64,000 bases of DNA. It comes from Aedes albopictus (Eukaryota > Arthropoda > Insecta > Diptera > Culicidae). The stretch lies in NCBI RefSeq assembly GCF_035046485.1, contig NC_085138.1, forward strand, positions 22,662,800 to 22,726,799, written 5' to 3'. The first letter of the stretch is position 1. The number at the start of each line of letters is the position of its first letter. The notes under the pieces were generated by a model. That model saw only the letters and a program-made list of their open reading frames with translations, made no database searches and was not told the DNA's origin. The translations under genes were made by a program, and so were the position numbers. Below are positions 24,547-34,889 of this stretch, in pieces.

Positions 24547-25000
24547 TCAGAAGTTTCTTCAGAGATTCTTCCAGAAGAATTCAGAGATGCCTTCAGGATT
24601 CCCCTGGAAATTTTCCAGGGATTCCTACAGGAGTTTCTTCAGGGATTAAATAGTCTAGAAGTTTCTTAGGAGATTTCAAGTATAGTAGTAATTTCAGGTA
24701 TTGTTCCAAAAGTTCCTTCAGGGATTTCCCCAGAAGTTCCAGGATGATTAGGGATGTCCCCAGGTGTTTCATTAGGGATTCCTACAGAAGTTCATCCAGG
24801 GATTGATCCAGGAGTTCCATCAGGGATTTCTCGATGAGTTCCATCAGGAATTCCTTCAGAAGTTTCTCTAGGGATAGCTCCCGGAGTTCTTTCGGAGATT
24901 TTTCCAGCAGGATTCAGAGATGCCTCCAAGAGTTACGTCAGAGATCTCCAGAAGTTTTTCCAGGAATTCGTACAGGAGTTTGTATGATATTGAGTTTAAA
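24540..25000. repeat. GGAATTCC-type array, pyrimidine-rich on +
   Basis: Diverged units like AGGAGTTCCATCAGGGATTT. It ends just before the MITE at 25007. A further array piece lies at about 25430-25600. Confidence 0.75.
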
Positions 25001-25006
25001 TTATAA

Positions 25007-25162
25007 GGGGGCATCCATAAAGTACGTCACGCTTAGAGGGGGGAGGGGGGGTTCTGAAAAGTGTGACAAGCAATGCATTAAGTATTGGAAAAACCCGTAC
25101 GAAGGGGGGAGGGGGGGTTGAAAATTCCCATTTTTAGCGTGACGTACTAAATGGATGCCCCC
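25007..25162. mobile_element. 156-bp MITE, TSD TAA (PIF/Harbinger-like)
   Basis: Inverted ends GGGGGCATCCATAAAGTACG and its near-complement ending GGATGCCCCC, flanked by TAA at 25004-25006 and 25163-25165. Two G-rich runs (GGGGGGAGGGGGG-like) lie inside. The GGGGCATCCAT-type terminus and 3-bp TWA duplication are typical of Harbinger-like MITEs. Confidence 0.7.
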
Positions 25163-25165
25163 TAA

Positions 25166-25772
25166 TGTTGCTGTCTGAGCCGACTCAAGGCAGGCGATCA
25201 AGTAGGCCTAGTGAGTTCCAGTCGCTCGACTAGACGTCACTTCTCCAGTAACGTAAAAGCAGACAGCAGCGTCTTCCGCGGAGCTCCCGTTTGTTTGTAC
25301 AAGACTCAAGTTACAGACCTGTAGTTTATCTAGCAGTTCTCTCAACCCATTAATCCAAACTACACAGAGTTCATGCAAGCAGAGTTCTGGGAATTTTTTA
25401 GAACTATAATCAAGCATATCTCCACGATTTCCTCATGGTGGCCCTACAAGAATTCCTCCAGGATTTTTTTTTGTTGGGGAATCCTCGAGGTTTCCTTCTG
25501 GAATTCCTCCACAAATTCCTACTGAAAATTCTTCGGAATTCCTCCTGGAAAAATTAATTTGAAATGTTTTTTGAAGGTTGGCTCCAGCATAAATTCCACT
25601 TAAACCCTTTGCAAAATCGCTAATTTTTCCACTTTCCACTTGGGAAAACACATCCCGAAGAGATTTTGCAAAATAAATCTCACTCTACTGTAGGGTCCCA
25701 TTTAGAGCGCCGCAGTGATATATATCCCTCTCTGCCAATGAAGTAGTCGCCCATGATCCTGATGGTTATCTA
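25166..25772. other. spacer with a short array piece
   Basis: 25170-25400 is a moderately GC-rich block with a 69-codon minus-strand frame of unknown nature. 25430-25600 is GGAATTCC-type array. 25680-25772 is unassigned. Confidence 0.45.
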
Positions 25773-27156
25773 CAGTGTATCAAACAATTGTCCGTACAGC
25801 AATTTTTCGGTCAAAATATTTTATCATTCAAATGATCATAACTTTTTTATACATCAATCAAATACGCTGAAATTTTGATCAATCATAAACCATATATCGA
25901 AGCTTCAGTGGTAAAATTTTGAGCGAGATCGAATAAGTTTTATGAAAATTATAGAACTTTTAGTAAAACTTGTAAGATTTTTGAACACATTTTTAAAACA
26001 TTATATCTCAATATGTACTCGATGAAACTTTTTCATTTTTTTTTTTGTGATACAGCTTACCCAAGAAACAGAAGTAGCTAAATAACAGTTTCTTAAGCTA
26101 AAGTTTGCTTAAGAGTGGTTTGTTCCACTGTTATACAGCAAAAATGTTTGTTGGGTATACCTAAGTTTAGTAGGTCAAGTATAAAAATATTACATTAAGA
26201 GAGTTTAAAAACGTTGAAAACACTTGGCACTTTTATTGATCAAAATATGATAAATTTTCAAATGACACTCTGAACATATACAGATTTTTCATATTTTTGC
26301 AGTGGATGTAAAACCTCAAATGAAACTACATATGAATAGTAGGTCCTATGTATTTTTCATTCAGTTAATGCACTTTTATTGGTGGAAAACGTTTGGCAGA
26401 TTATATGTGCAAAATATGATAAATTTTTAAATATCGGCAACTGCATAAGCACATTTTTCATATTTTTTGTAGTGAATATTAAACCTCTAAAGTAGCTGCA
26501 TATGAAAGCCTTAGGTATCAGCTGTAACACAAAAAAAAAATTGAATGTATAATGTTTTAAAAATGTGTTCAAAAATCTTATAAGTTTTTCTTAAAGTTCT
26601 ATAACTTTCAGAAAACTTATTCGATCTCGCTCAAAATTTTACCAATGGAGCATCAATATATGCAGGCCCGGATTTGAGGGTGGGTATTGGGGGCAAGTGC
26701 CTCGGCCCCCACGGTAAGGGGGGCCCCAAGAATTCCGAAACACTATAGACTTTTTGCAACGAAATAGTTTAAAATACACTTCAATAGCCGATTATATTTT
26801 ATGCATGTCTATAATTGAGTTCTTTAAGGGTATCCAGACTATTTTATGGATGTTAATCGTGATTTTCACTTAAATATAAATAAAATCCAAAATTAAATAA
26901 TCTTCTTGGGTGCAGTTTTCAATAATAAGATATTATTAGGATTTTTTTTATTTTTGGTATACGCAATTTTCTCTGGAAACTCTTGAAAGTTCTTACATAG
27001 AATTTCGCAGAAACACTTCAGCGGGACTTAAAATTGCTACACAAAAGCGTCTCTAAATGGAGTACGTGAAAGATAATGTTTTGAGAGTAACTTAAACAAT
27101 ACTTTTACATCTCTTAAACAATACTTTTACTTTTCTTGTAGGTTCACAATTCAATC

Positions 27157-27240
27157 AATTCAGTAACAAATTTTGAAAACGACTTATAATCAATGGTGTA
27201 GCATTGATTATACATCGTTTTCGAAATTTGTTACTGAATT
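27157..27240. repeat. 84-bp palindrome
   Basis: Arms starting AATTCAGTAACAAATTTTGA and ending in its near-complement, ~39 nt each, around a 6-nt loop. It sits inside the nested hAT-like element. Confidence 0.7.
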
Positions 27241-27292
27241 ATATTTATTGATCATACGATTCTATCGTGAAAACAACTGCTTCTATAATACC

Positions 27293-27633
27293 ACAGACAA
27301 ACAGACGTAACTCTTAGAAGAAATTCATCAAAAAAAAAAAAATCGCCCTTTGTTTTTTTTTCATGAGCACACTGCCACCTGTTGGTAGATCCGCGTGAGA
27401 CACTGTCGGCCATAATGAATTTCGATTTGATGTTTGTTTAACACGCACACTACTACACAAATCGCCTGTAATTTTCGTTAGCATCATTCAGCAACGTGTG
27501 CACTGGCAAACGTTAAAGCGATCGAACACTAGCGTCTCTGATGGAACGATCGCGGAAGTCAAATGAAATTTGAATTGATCGTTAAATTCATGTGCCAAAC
27601 CGTTTTGAAGAGTGTTACGTCTGTATGTCTGTA
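27293..27633. mobile_element. 341-bp MITE of the ACAGACAAAC family, TSD ATAATACC
   Basis: Ends ACAGACAAACAGACGTAAC and GTTACGTCTGTATGTCTGTA, flanked by ATAATACC at 27285-27292 and 27634-27641. Same family as 19923-20181, opposite orientation. The frame 27559-27795 overlaps the end and is not a gene. Confidence 0.7.
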
Positions 27634-28079
27634 ATAATACCTAATGCCCGTGTTAATACTCATCTGCTGAAGACAAATGTTATTATCAGAAAAAGAAGGG
27701 AAGACATTGAAAGGTTTGGGAATTTGGGACAGTTTTGGAAACCTTAAGTCCAATAACATCTCAAAATAGCGATTCAATATACTAGGCATTATCAAAGTTT
27801 ATGAATTGTTTTCCTAACGCGCCAAAATTAAAAAAAAAATAATAAAAAGGTCTAAAAAATTTTATTGCATGGTTTGTTTCTTTAAAATTTTGGTTTGGGC
27901 CCCCAACTTTATAGGGTTTGCCCCGGGCCCCCGAAGCCTAAATCCGGCACTGAAATATGATTCATGATTGGTAAAAATTTCAGCGTTTTTGATTGACGTA
28001 TAAAAAAGTTATGAACATTTGAACGAAAAATTATTTTGACCAAAAAATTGCTGTACGGACAATTGATTGATACACTGTA

Positions 28080-28650
28080 TGCAACCAGGGATGCCACCCG
28101 AGTGTTGGCAACCTATGGGGGCTGAGCTCAGAGCCGGATAAGCGCTAATCAGGAGTACTTATCTGAACCTACTTCCACCCAGTTAGTTGTCTAAGTTGGA
28201 TACAGGTCGGGAGCGCACTTTAAGGCGCTGCAATGGTTTTTTGGGACGAAAGACAGCGCTGACATTACCCCTCCACCGTTTCAGGTCAGTGTTACTCGAC
28301 CCTACTAAGAGGACAGAATGCCGTCGCTACCAGCTCACTTGTGCATAGTTACCTAAGCGTGTACCATCTCAGTTCATTTTCATTTATTTAGATCACATCA
28401 AATTCATGATAATACTGAATCAACAATTTGCCGCCATGGTTCGCATTCTTCTCTTGTTGATTTTCCGGTGCTAGTCTTTTTTACGGCTGGCTCGCAGGGC
28501 CTGACACCAACCCACTAACCCAGGGAGCTGGGCTTACCTTCCCGGAAGCTACGGGTTCTGCATTGGCATTACCTCCAACTACAGTGCTAAATAGCTAGGC
28601 TCGAGCGCCAGTCTTCGTTACTAATTTGAAATCAAGACCGGTATACCCCC
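28080..28650. other. moderately GC-rich block, unassigned
   Basis: No protein domain or RNA gene recognised. The composition resembles an untranslated part of a retroelement, but I cannot name it. Confidence 0.35.
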
Positions 28651-30427
28651 AGACAACCAATTGACACGTATAGTGGAGTTTATGATCGTGTTATACGTTC
28701 TTTAATGCAGTAAGATACATCGCATAAGATGTTGCAAAAGTGCCTTATGCGTACAAAAGTGAAGGCGATATACGTGCATTGGCGGGACAATAATACATAT
28801 CACTATACGACTTGAAGCGATATCTTATGCAATGTACCTTGTGGCCTATCGCGACGTAAAATAGCATCTTATGCGACTGTCGATTCTATCTTATGCGAGT
28901 TTGTGTGCACACTTTAACGAGTTTATATTTACATTTATGCGTTTGACAATACGTGAGTTCCCTCGCACGCTTGTGCGAATAAGTTAAGTTCATCGCTAGT
29001 AAATATCAATATATTATTTACTACGATGAAATCATACCTTTTAAAAGTTGATATGTGGTTTTATAATACTTTACCAGATACATCGCAAAAAGTTCTTAAC
29101 ATAACATCATATACTATGAAAAATGTCCCTCCGCCGTATACACTCCCGTTCAAAAGTTTGGGGTCACCCCCTCAAAAACATGTCATTTTTTTAGGCCCAT
29201 ATCTCCGCCAATTTGCGTCCGATTTCAAAACCCTAGGTTTCATTCAAAAGATAATAAGTCAAAGAAACTTTTAACATGATTTAAAAGAAACTTTTTCAAA
29301 AAAAATTGCATGTAAACTTAATCCAAAGTTGCCAAATTTTCTAAAAAATGAATATAAACTTACGGCAGTGTCGCTGGAAGTTGGGTCGACCAAATTTTAA
29401 GATGAGAGCGGTAATATGACCCATTTTCTATTAGCCTTCAACTGCTTTTTACAGAACTTAGCTAAAAAATCTAGAAAAAAAGTTATTAAGTAAATTAATC
29501 CTTGATGTCATCGACCAAAAGTTTGGGGTCACCCCTCAAAATGCTGTATCGGCCAAAAGTTTGGGGTCACTATCGTAAAACATGGAAAAGTGATTTGTTG
29601 ATATCTTTGTCATCTTTCATTCAATTTTAATTCTTCTTGGCTTATTTGAAACAAAATGAATGATACTTACTGCATAGACATTGAACCACACATATTTGTT
29701 GAAATTTACATACTAAAACTTAACGTAAAGTTGCCTCATTTTTTGAAGCGTGGTAAAATGTGCTAACTTTACATAACATTTGTATATACAAAAATCGTTA
29801 AATACGTTAAGTTGAAGACATCAAACGTAAATTTAGTTAATTATCTTTGAAATGAGCCAAAAATAATTAAAATTGAACTATAGATGACGAAGATATCACC
29901 AAATCACTTTTCCATGTTTTACGAAAGTGACCCCAAACTTTTGGCCGATACATCACATTGAGGGGTGACCCCAAACTTTTGGTCGATGACATCAAGGATT
30001 AATTTACTTAATAACTTTGTTTCTAGATTTTTTAGCTAAGTTCTGTAAAAAGCAGTTGAAAGCTAATAGAAAATGGGTATTACCGCTCTCATCTTAAAAT
30101 TTGGTCGACCCAACTTCCAGCGACACTGCCGTAAGTTTATAGTCATTTTTTAGAAAATTTGGCAACTTTGGGTTAAGTTTACATACAATTTTTTTTGAAA
30201 AAGTTTCTTTTAAATCATGTTCAAAGTTTCTTTGACTTATTATCTTTTGAATGAAACCTAGGATTTGAAATCGGACGCAAATTGGCGGAGATATGGGCCT
30301 AAAAAAATGACATGTTTTTGAGGGGGTAACCCCAAACTTTTGAACGGAGTGTATATATGCGATAGTACCTTAAAATGATACATAATACACACGCATTACG
30401 CATCCTTATGCGACTCCTGTTTATCTG
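28650..30427. mobile_element. candidate TIR element with CTTATGCG motifs, split by a Tc1-like foldback
   Basis: CCCAGACAACCAATTG near 28649 and the complement of CCCAGATAAACAGGAG ending at 30429 could be its termini. Between 28720 and 28960, and again at 30400-30415, the word CTTATGCG or its complement recurs (CGCATAAGAT, CCTTATGCGT, TCTTATGCGAC, TCTTATGCGAG). No clear target duplication, so the boundaries are tentative. Confidence 0.35.
29141..30351. mobile_element. 1.2-kb Tc1-like foldback element, TA duplication
   Basis: Begins CACTCCCGTTCAAAAGTTTG and ends with the complement, flanked by TA at 29139-29140 and 30352-30353. The two halves are inverted copies over almost the whole length (~600 bp each), meeting near 29746. 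Each half carries three copies of the word AAAAGTTTGGGGTCAC (left half near 29151, 29518 and 29555). No transposase. Confidence 0.8.
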
Positions 30428-31300
30428 GGCCGTCATCAGTAACTTACTTTGATAATAGGACCTGGCTAACCTCCGGGAACATTTCGTGCAGACATTTTCG
30501 GTTGTGCACAGCAGATTTGAGCATCTCGGTGGCCTCTTCCAGTCATAACGCGGGAAACCTCAAACAAGGACGAGCCATTGTGCTTATCAAGTAGTGAAAC
30601 TAAAAGGAATTTGCACGTCCCTACTAGTTCACAATCTTTTTCAAAGTAACAAATTTTTCATTTGTACTAAGTAAATTGAATTGTTTTTTTTTTTTTTAAT
30701 TGGTGCTTTCAGGCTGTTCTCTCTTGTTTTATAGTTGCAGTAATTAATAACTGATTCGTTTTAAGATTTTTTTTTTCAATTTTAAGATGATGTCCATATG
30801 TTTGCAAATTGCACACAAGTCAAGCCCTTATCATACTAGTTTATGTTGAAAGTTCATATGTCTATCGTCTTTTTGCCAAACAGGACTGATACACTTATTA
30901 TTTAATACGTAAGGTTACATACTGACATAGTTATCTTATTAACCTAAAACATCTCTTCGATTTATATCAATTTTCTTGCACAGTTATCTGGGTCACCGGT
31001 CAAACTCACTGCATTATTTTAGATAAAAAATGGTTTGACCAGACTCGTCATGACTGCGTGTATAGTATTGATAGGAAAATCCCACGTCCATCAATTCATG
31101 AAGTAAAGCAAAGAGCACCTGAATAGCGGTTTATTTTTTGCCGCAAAACGTGTAGCAATCACACACGCTAACCATATACGCAGATCGCCGAGATTGCATC
31201 GGTTGTCTCTAAACGCTAGCTACTAAATTTAGCGACCAATTGACTTGAGTGGCTCATCGAACACAAAACATGTTATTCAAGCTGGAAGAAAGTGATATTT
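30428..31300. other. intergenic spacer, nothing recognised
   Basis: AT-rich, with T-runs near 30680 and 30765. No domain, repeat or RNA gene seen. Confidence 0.45.
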
Positions 31301-32120
31301 TTTCATCAAAACAATCGATGCAAATTTCTGCCTCTTTCATACGAGCCTTTCTTCTGCTCTTTCTCTCCCGGCTCAACTCCAACGCTCCACGGGCTCGGGT
31401 ATAGCTTTAACGAACAGTCACGTTCGATTAGAGGTGGTGAACGTGTAAATGACAATATCCAGAGGCGTACCTGACGCCGCATGACATCAATCAACTTTCT
31501 TTGACACCTTCCGAGAAACTTCCTACCCACGGCACCGACCGACAGCGGGTTCCTCCAACCAACAAGCTCAACCCCTTAGGCTCCCCAAATGACACGGCGA
31601 CATGGCGGCATGGCGGCGTAGGACCCAACTGAACTGGCGCTGCAGGAACCACCACCATGCATTTCGCCGAACGGACTCTCTCGCAGACGGGCTCGATCGA
31701 TTGAGCAGTGAACACGCGCCGTGTGTGCTTATTTTTCGCGCTTCTTGCGGTTGGGACAAGGTATACGGTCGTCGGAACCCGAAACGGATGTATCGTCTAC
31801 TCGCCGCGTCGTCGTCGCAAATCGTCATCGTCACAAGTGTCGTCAAGGTGCGCAAGTGTTCCACTAGTAACGGTGCGGAGTGTCACCCTCGCGTGGTGAA
31901 TGTGTCATCCGAGAGATTAAGTAATTCGCGCCGGACAAGGTCTTTGATCCACGCCACGCCATATCATCCGAAGACTTGTCTAGCTGGACTGTGGGACATT
32001 CCGGTTAGATCAGCTGCGTGTATTAAGTAATAACCACACGCTTTGGACGCAGGACTAGACTTGGGTTGTTGTTGAAGGCGGGTTGTGCGTCAGGCACAGG
32101 GCTGGTACCGGTCTAGTGAT
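31300..32120 (+). promoter_or_regulatory. GC-rich island, possible promoter or 5' non-coding exon
   Basis: An ~800-bp block much richer in G+C than its surroundings, with initiator-like GAGCAGTGAACACG at 31701. Open frames are long on both strands (142 codons at 31602-32030 plus; 98 at 31568-31864 minus), but none has a domain or signal peptide and they overlap, as expected in GC-rich non-coding DNA. A plus-strand 5' UTR of a gene lying to the right is the likeliest reading. Confidence 0.35.
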
Positions 32121-32339
32121 TTTGATGATTGAAAAGTGTGATCTAATAGTGATTAAGCAGTGTTGCTGATGTTAGCCAGCAAAATTTTCTATGCAAAACG
32201 TGATAAATTTTCTTGTAAAGTGTATACCTCGATACAGTGTACATTTCAATTTTCGAAATATCTATAAAATCAAATTTTACATAAGATCGAAGATATCCCA
32301 GAATTTTCAGCTTTATTAAGACAGTCTCCGAAGAAAACT

Positions 32340-33900
32340 TCCCAAATAAAATCATTTTTTCAGAAAATCTTCCCTGTGTTCCTTCAGAAGTGTCATAAAG
32401 ACTCCTTTTACGAAATCTTGCATGAGTTACTACACTATTTCCTCCATAACTATTCACAAATCATTTCAAAGATTGTTTGAGAAATTCGTCCGGGGATCAC
32501 TTCAGAAATTTCTCTGGATATTTCATCGTCAAGGTCATATTGACCCTCCCCCCAGCTCCAAAGGATTAATAAAAGTTTCAGTGATGCCTTCAGAAACTAT
32601 TCCAGAGTTCTCCAGAAAATGTTTCAAAAGTTCCTTCAAACATTTGTACTGGAGGTACTTTGGCAATTTTTGCAAGGATTTCGCCAGAAATTCCCACAGC
32701 AACTTCCAATTTCTTCAGAATATTCACTAGGAATTCCCCCAGAAGTTTCACAAAGAGTTATGTAAGAAAGTTGTGTATGAGTTTCTACAGAAATTTCCTC
32801 AGGGATTTCTTTAAAAAATCCTATTTTCAAAAGATTTCTTGATTTTTTTCCGAAAAATCATTCGGATGTTCCTTTAAGTATTGTCACAAACGATCTTCCA
32901 AGGATTAATTCCAAAACTTTCTCCGGAGTTTGCTTTGAAAATTGCTCCAGGAATTCATTTTCTGTCAGAAAACCTTTTTAATTTCTGTCAGAAAACCTTC
33001 CTGGGATTTATTCAGAAATTCCTTCAGGGATTCTTAAAAAAATGTGAGATCTTTGGGAATTCTCTGCAGTGCAGGGATTCCTGTAGAAACTGCCCTACGG
33101 GTTCTTCCCAATTTTTTCGTTGGATTCTTTTAGATAAAATCCCGTGACTTTTATTATAAAATCGACTAATGATTTCTTCACAAATATCTCAAGATTTTCC
33201 TCCCAGAGTTCTTGAGAAAATCTAGGGATTCTTTAAGAAATCCTTTCAGAGTCTCCTTTGGAAACTCCTCGTAGATTTACTTTTAAAAAATATCCAGGTC
33301 TAAAGAAACTCCTCAAGACAATTTTCCAAAAATCATGCATAGATCCCTTTACAAAATACTTCAAGAATTTCTTTCGAAAAAACATTCAAAAAAATTGTTC
33401 CAGAAATTCATTAACGAATTTCTTCAGATTTTTTTAGATTCTCTCTGAGAAAATACCCGGTGGAATTTCTGATGAAATTTCTGTGTGAATTTCTGCAGAA
33501 ATCTCTGCATGGATATCTTCCAGCGTTTCCGTAAGAATCCTTATATTCTTACGGAAACGCTGGAAGATATTCTTGCAGAGATTTCTGCAGAAATTCACAC
33601 AGAAATTTCATCAGAAATTCCACCGGGTATTTTCTCAGAAATTCCTCCAGGGTTTCCTTCAAGCGTACATCTAGGAATTCCTCAAGGAATTCTTAAAAAA
33701 AAATGTTTAGTATTATTATTGAGGAATTTCTCTAGGATTTTTTTTTCCAAAAATATCTCAAGAGGTTTTGTTAAGTATTGCACCCGGGGTTTCCAGATAT
33801 TTCTTCAGCTTGTTCAGAAAATACATCTATGCATTCTTAAAATATTCCTGTTTTTTTAAACTTCTTTCAGGAATTCATTCAGAATTTTGTTATTATTTTA
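32340..33900. repeat. GGAATTCC-type array, T-rich and degraded
   Basis: Units such as CAGAAATTTCTCTGG and AGGAATTCCTCAAGGAATTC, more diverged than elsewhere. A 95-bp-arm palindrome (33444-33639) is embedded in it. The 124-codon frame 33485-33859 is an array translation. Confidence 0.75.
33444..33639. repeat. 196-bp palindrome inside an array
   Basis: Left arm 33444-33538, loop 33539-33544 (CCTTAT), right arm 33545-33639. The arms are 95 nt and differ at only two positions by eye, far more alike than neighbouring array units are to each other. Confidence 0.85.
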
Positions 33901-33905
33901 TAAAT

Positions 33906-34165
33906 TACTAGCTGTACCCGGCAACTTTGTCTTGCCTACTGCGTTTTTTGACTTTTCAAGTCCCTAGTCAAGTCCAAGTCCCCGTTAAAAATGCACGAAA
34001 ACCCAATTTTCAAAAAAAAACTCTCAATTTTCATGTTTTTGTCTCATAAACCTTCCTTGGGTGAAAACTAACAGAACAGAACTCAAACGACCCAAATCGG
34101 ACCATCCGTTCGCAAGTTATGCGCGGTCCCACGTATGCCACTGCATTTTTATATATAGAGATTTT
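33906..34165. repeat. dispersed-repeat-like segment starting CTAGCTGTACCCGGC
   Basis: About 260 bp beginning CTAGCTGTACCCGGCAAC and ending in TATATATAGAGATTTTTT, containing CGGACCATCCGTTCGCAAG. The style is of a short non-autonomous element common in insect genomes, but I cannot place it in a family. Confidence 0.4.
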
Positions 34166-34259
34166 TTAATTGTTTCTGAAATTTTTTAGGCGATACTTTC
34201 GGAAATATCTTTCCCAGGAATTCATCCATGTGGATGTTCCAGTGAAGGGGCGCTGAAAT

Positions 34260-34677
34260 CAGGGAACCTTTACTAACTAGCTCTTATTTTACCATGACAG
34301 GAAATAATTCATCACACATCTAGTCTGCAATCGGCCGAAGCATTACAATGACCTTTTTATGGAGTTTGCTACAAACTTTGAAATTTAGTCAACTGAGTAC
34401 ACGCCAAGATAGGCATCTACCAAAAAATAAGGAATACTTTAGAAAGCTTTGAGGAAAGGTCTTGCCCATTCGCCAGACCTTTCCTCAAAGCTTTCTAAAG
34501 TATTCCTTATTTTTTGGTAGATGCCTATCTTGGCGTGTACTCAGTTGACTAAATTTCAAAGTTTGTAGCAAACTCCATAAAAAGGTCATTGTAATGCTTC
34601 GGCCGATTGCAGACTAGATGTGTGATGAATTATTTCCTGTCATGGTAAAATAAGAGCTAGTTAGTAAAGGTTCCCTG
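34260..34677. repeat. 418-bp perfect palindrome (203-bp arms, 12-nt loop)
   Basis: Left arm 34260-34462, loop 34463-34474 (TGCCCATTCGCC), right arm 34475-34677. Read base by base, the right arm is the exact reverse complement of the left over all 203 positions. The arms contain no array units and no open frame of note. If transcribed, it would form a fully paired ~200-bp hairpin RNA. Confidence 0.9.
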
Positions 34678-34889
34678 CATGAATCCACCAAAAATGTTGT
34701 CATTGCTAAGGGATTTGTTATATATATCACCAGAGAATCATCCGCTCATCGTGATCATCGAAAAAGCGAGACATTTTTATAAAAAATGAAGTCAGAAAGG
34801 GAAGTATGAGATTAAGGTAAATATATAAAAGTAAGTATGCCATGAGTTATAATTTGGTGTTATTATGGGTGCACCACAAAACAATTTAT

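Larger units (their letters stand above)
26663..27952. mobile_element. hAT-like element nested in the Tc1-like element
   Basis: Ends CAGGCCCGGATTTGAGGGT and CCTAAATCCGGCACTG are inverted. G/C-rich blocks (GGGGGGCCCC and GCCCCGGGCCCCC) sit just inside both ends. The flanks AATATATG and AAATATGA give only an imperfect duplication. It carries a palindrome (27157-27240) and a MITE (27293-27633). No transposase. Confidence 0.55.
25773..28077. mobile_element. Tc1/mariner-like element, TA duplication, with nested insertions
   Basis: Ends CAGTGTATCAAACAATTGTC (25773) and an inverted counterpart finishing GATACACTG (28077), flanked by TA at 25771-25772 and 28078-28079. The inverted similarity runs well over 100 bp inward. 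No intact transposase is present. The element is interrupted by a hAT-like element at 26663-27952. Confidence 0.7.

Noticed and set aside
31602..32030. 142-codon plus-strand frame in the GC-rich island
   Set aside because: Overlaps long frames on the other strand, has no domain or signal peptide and an atypical Arg/Ser/Cys composition; better explained as GC-rich non-coding DNA.
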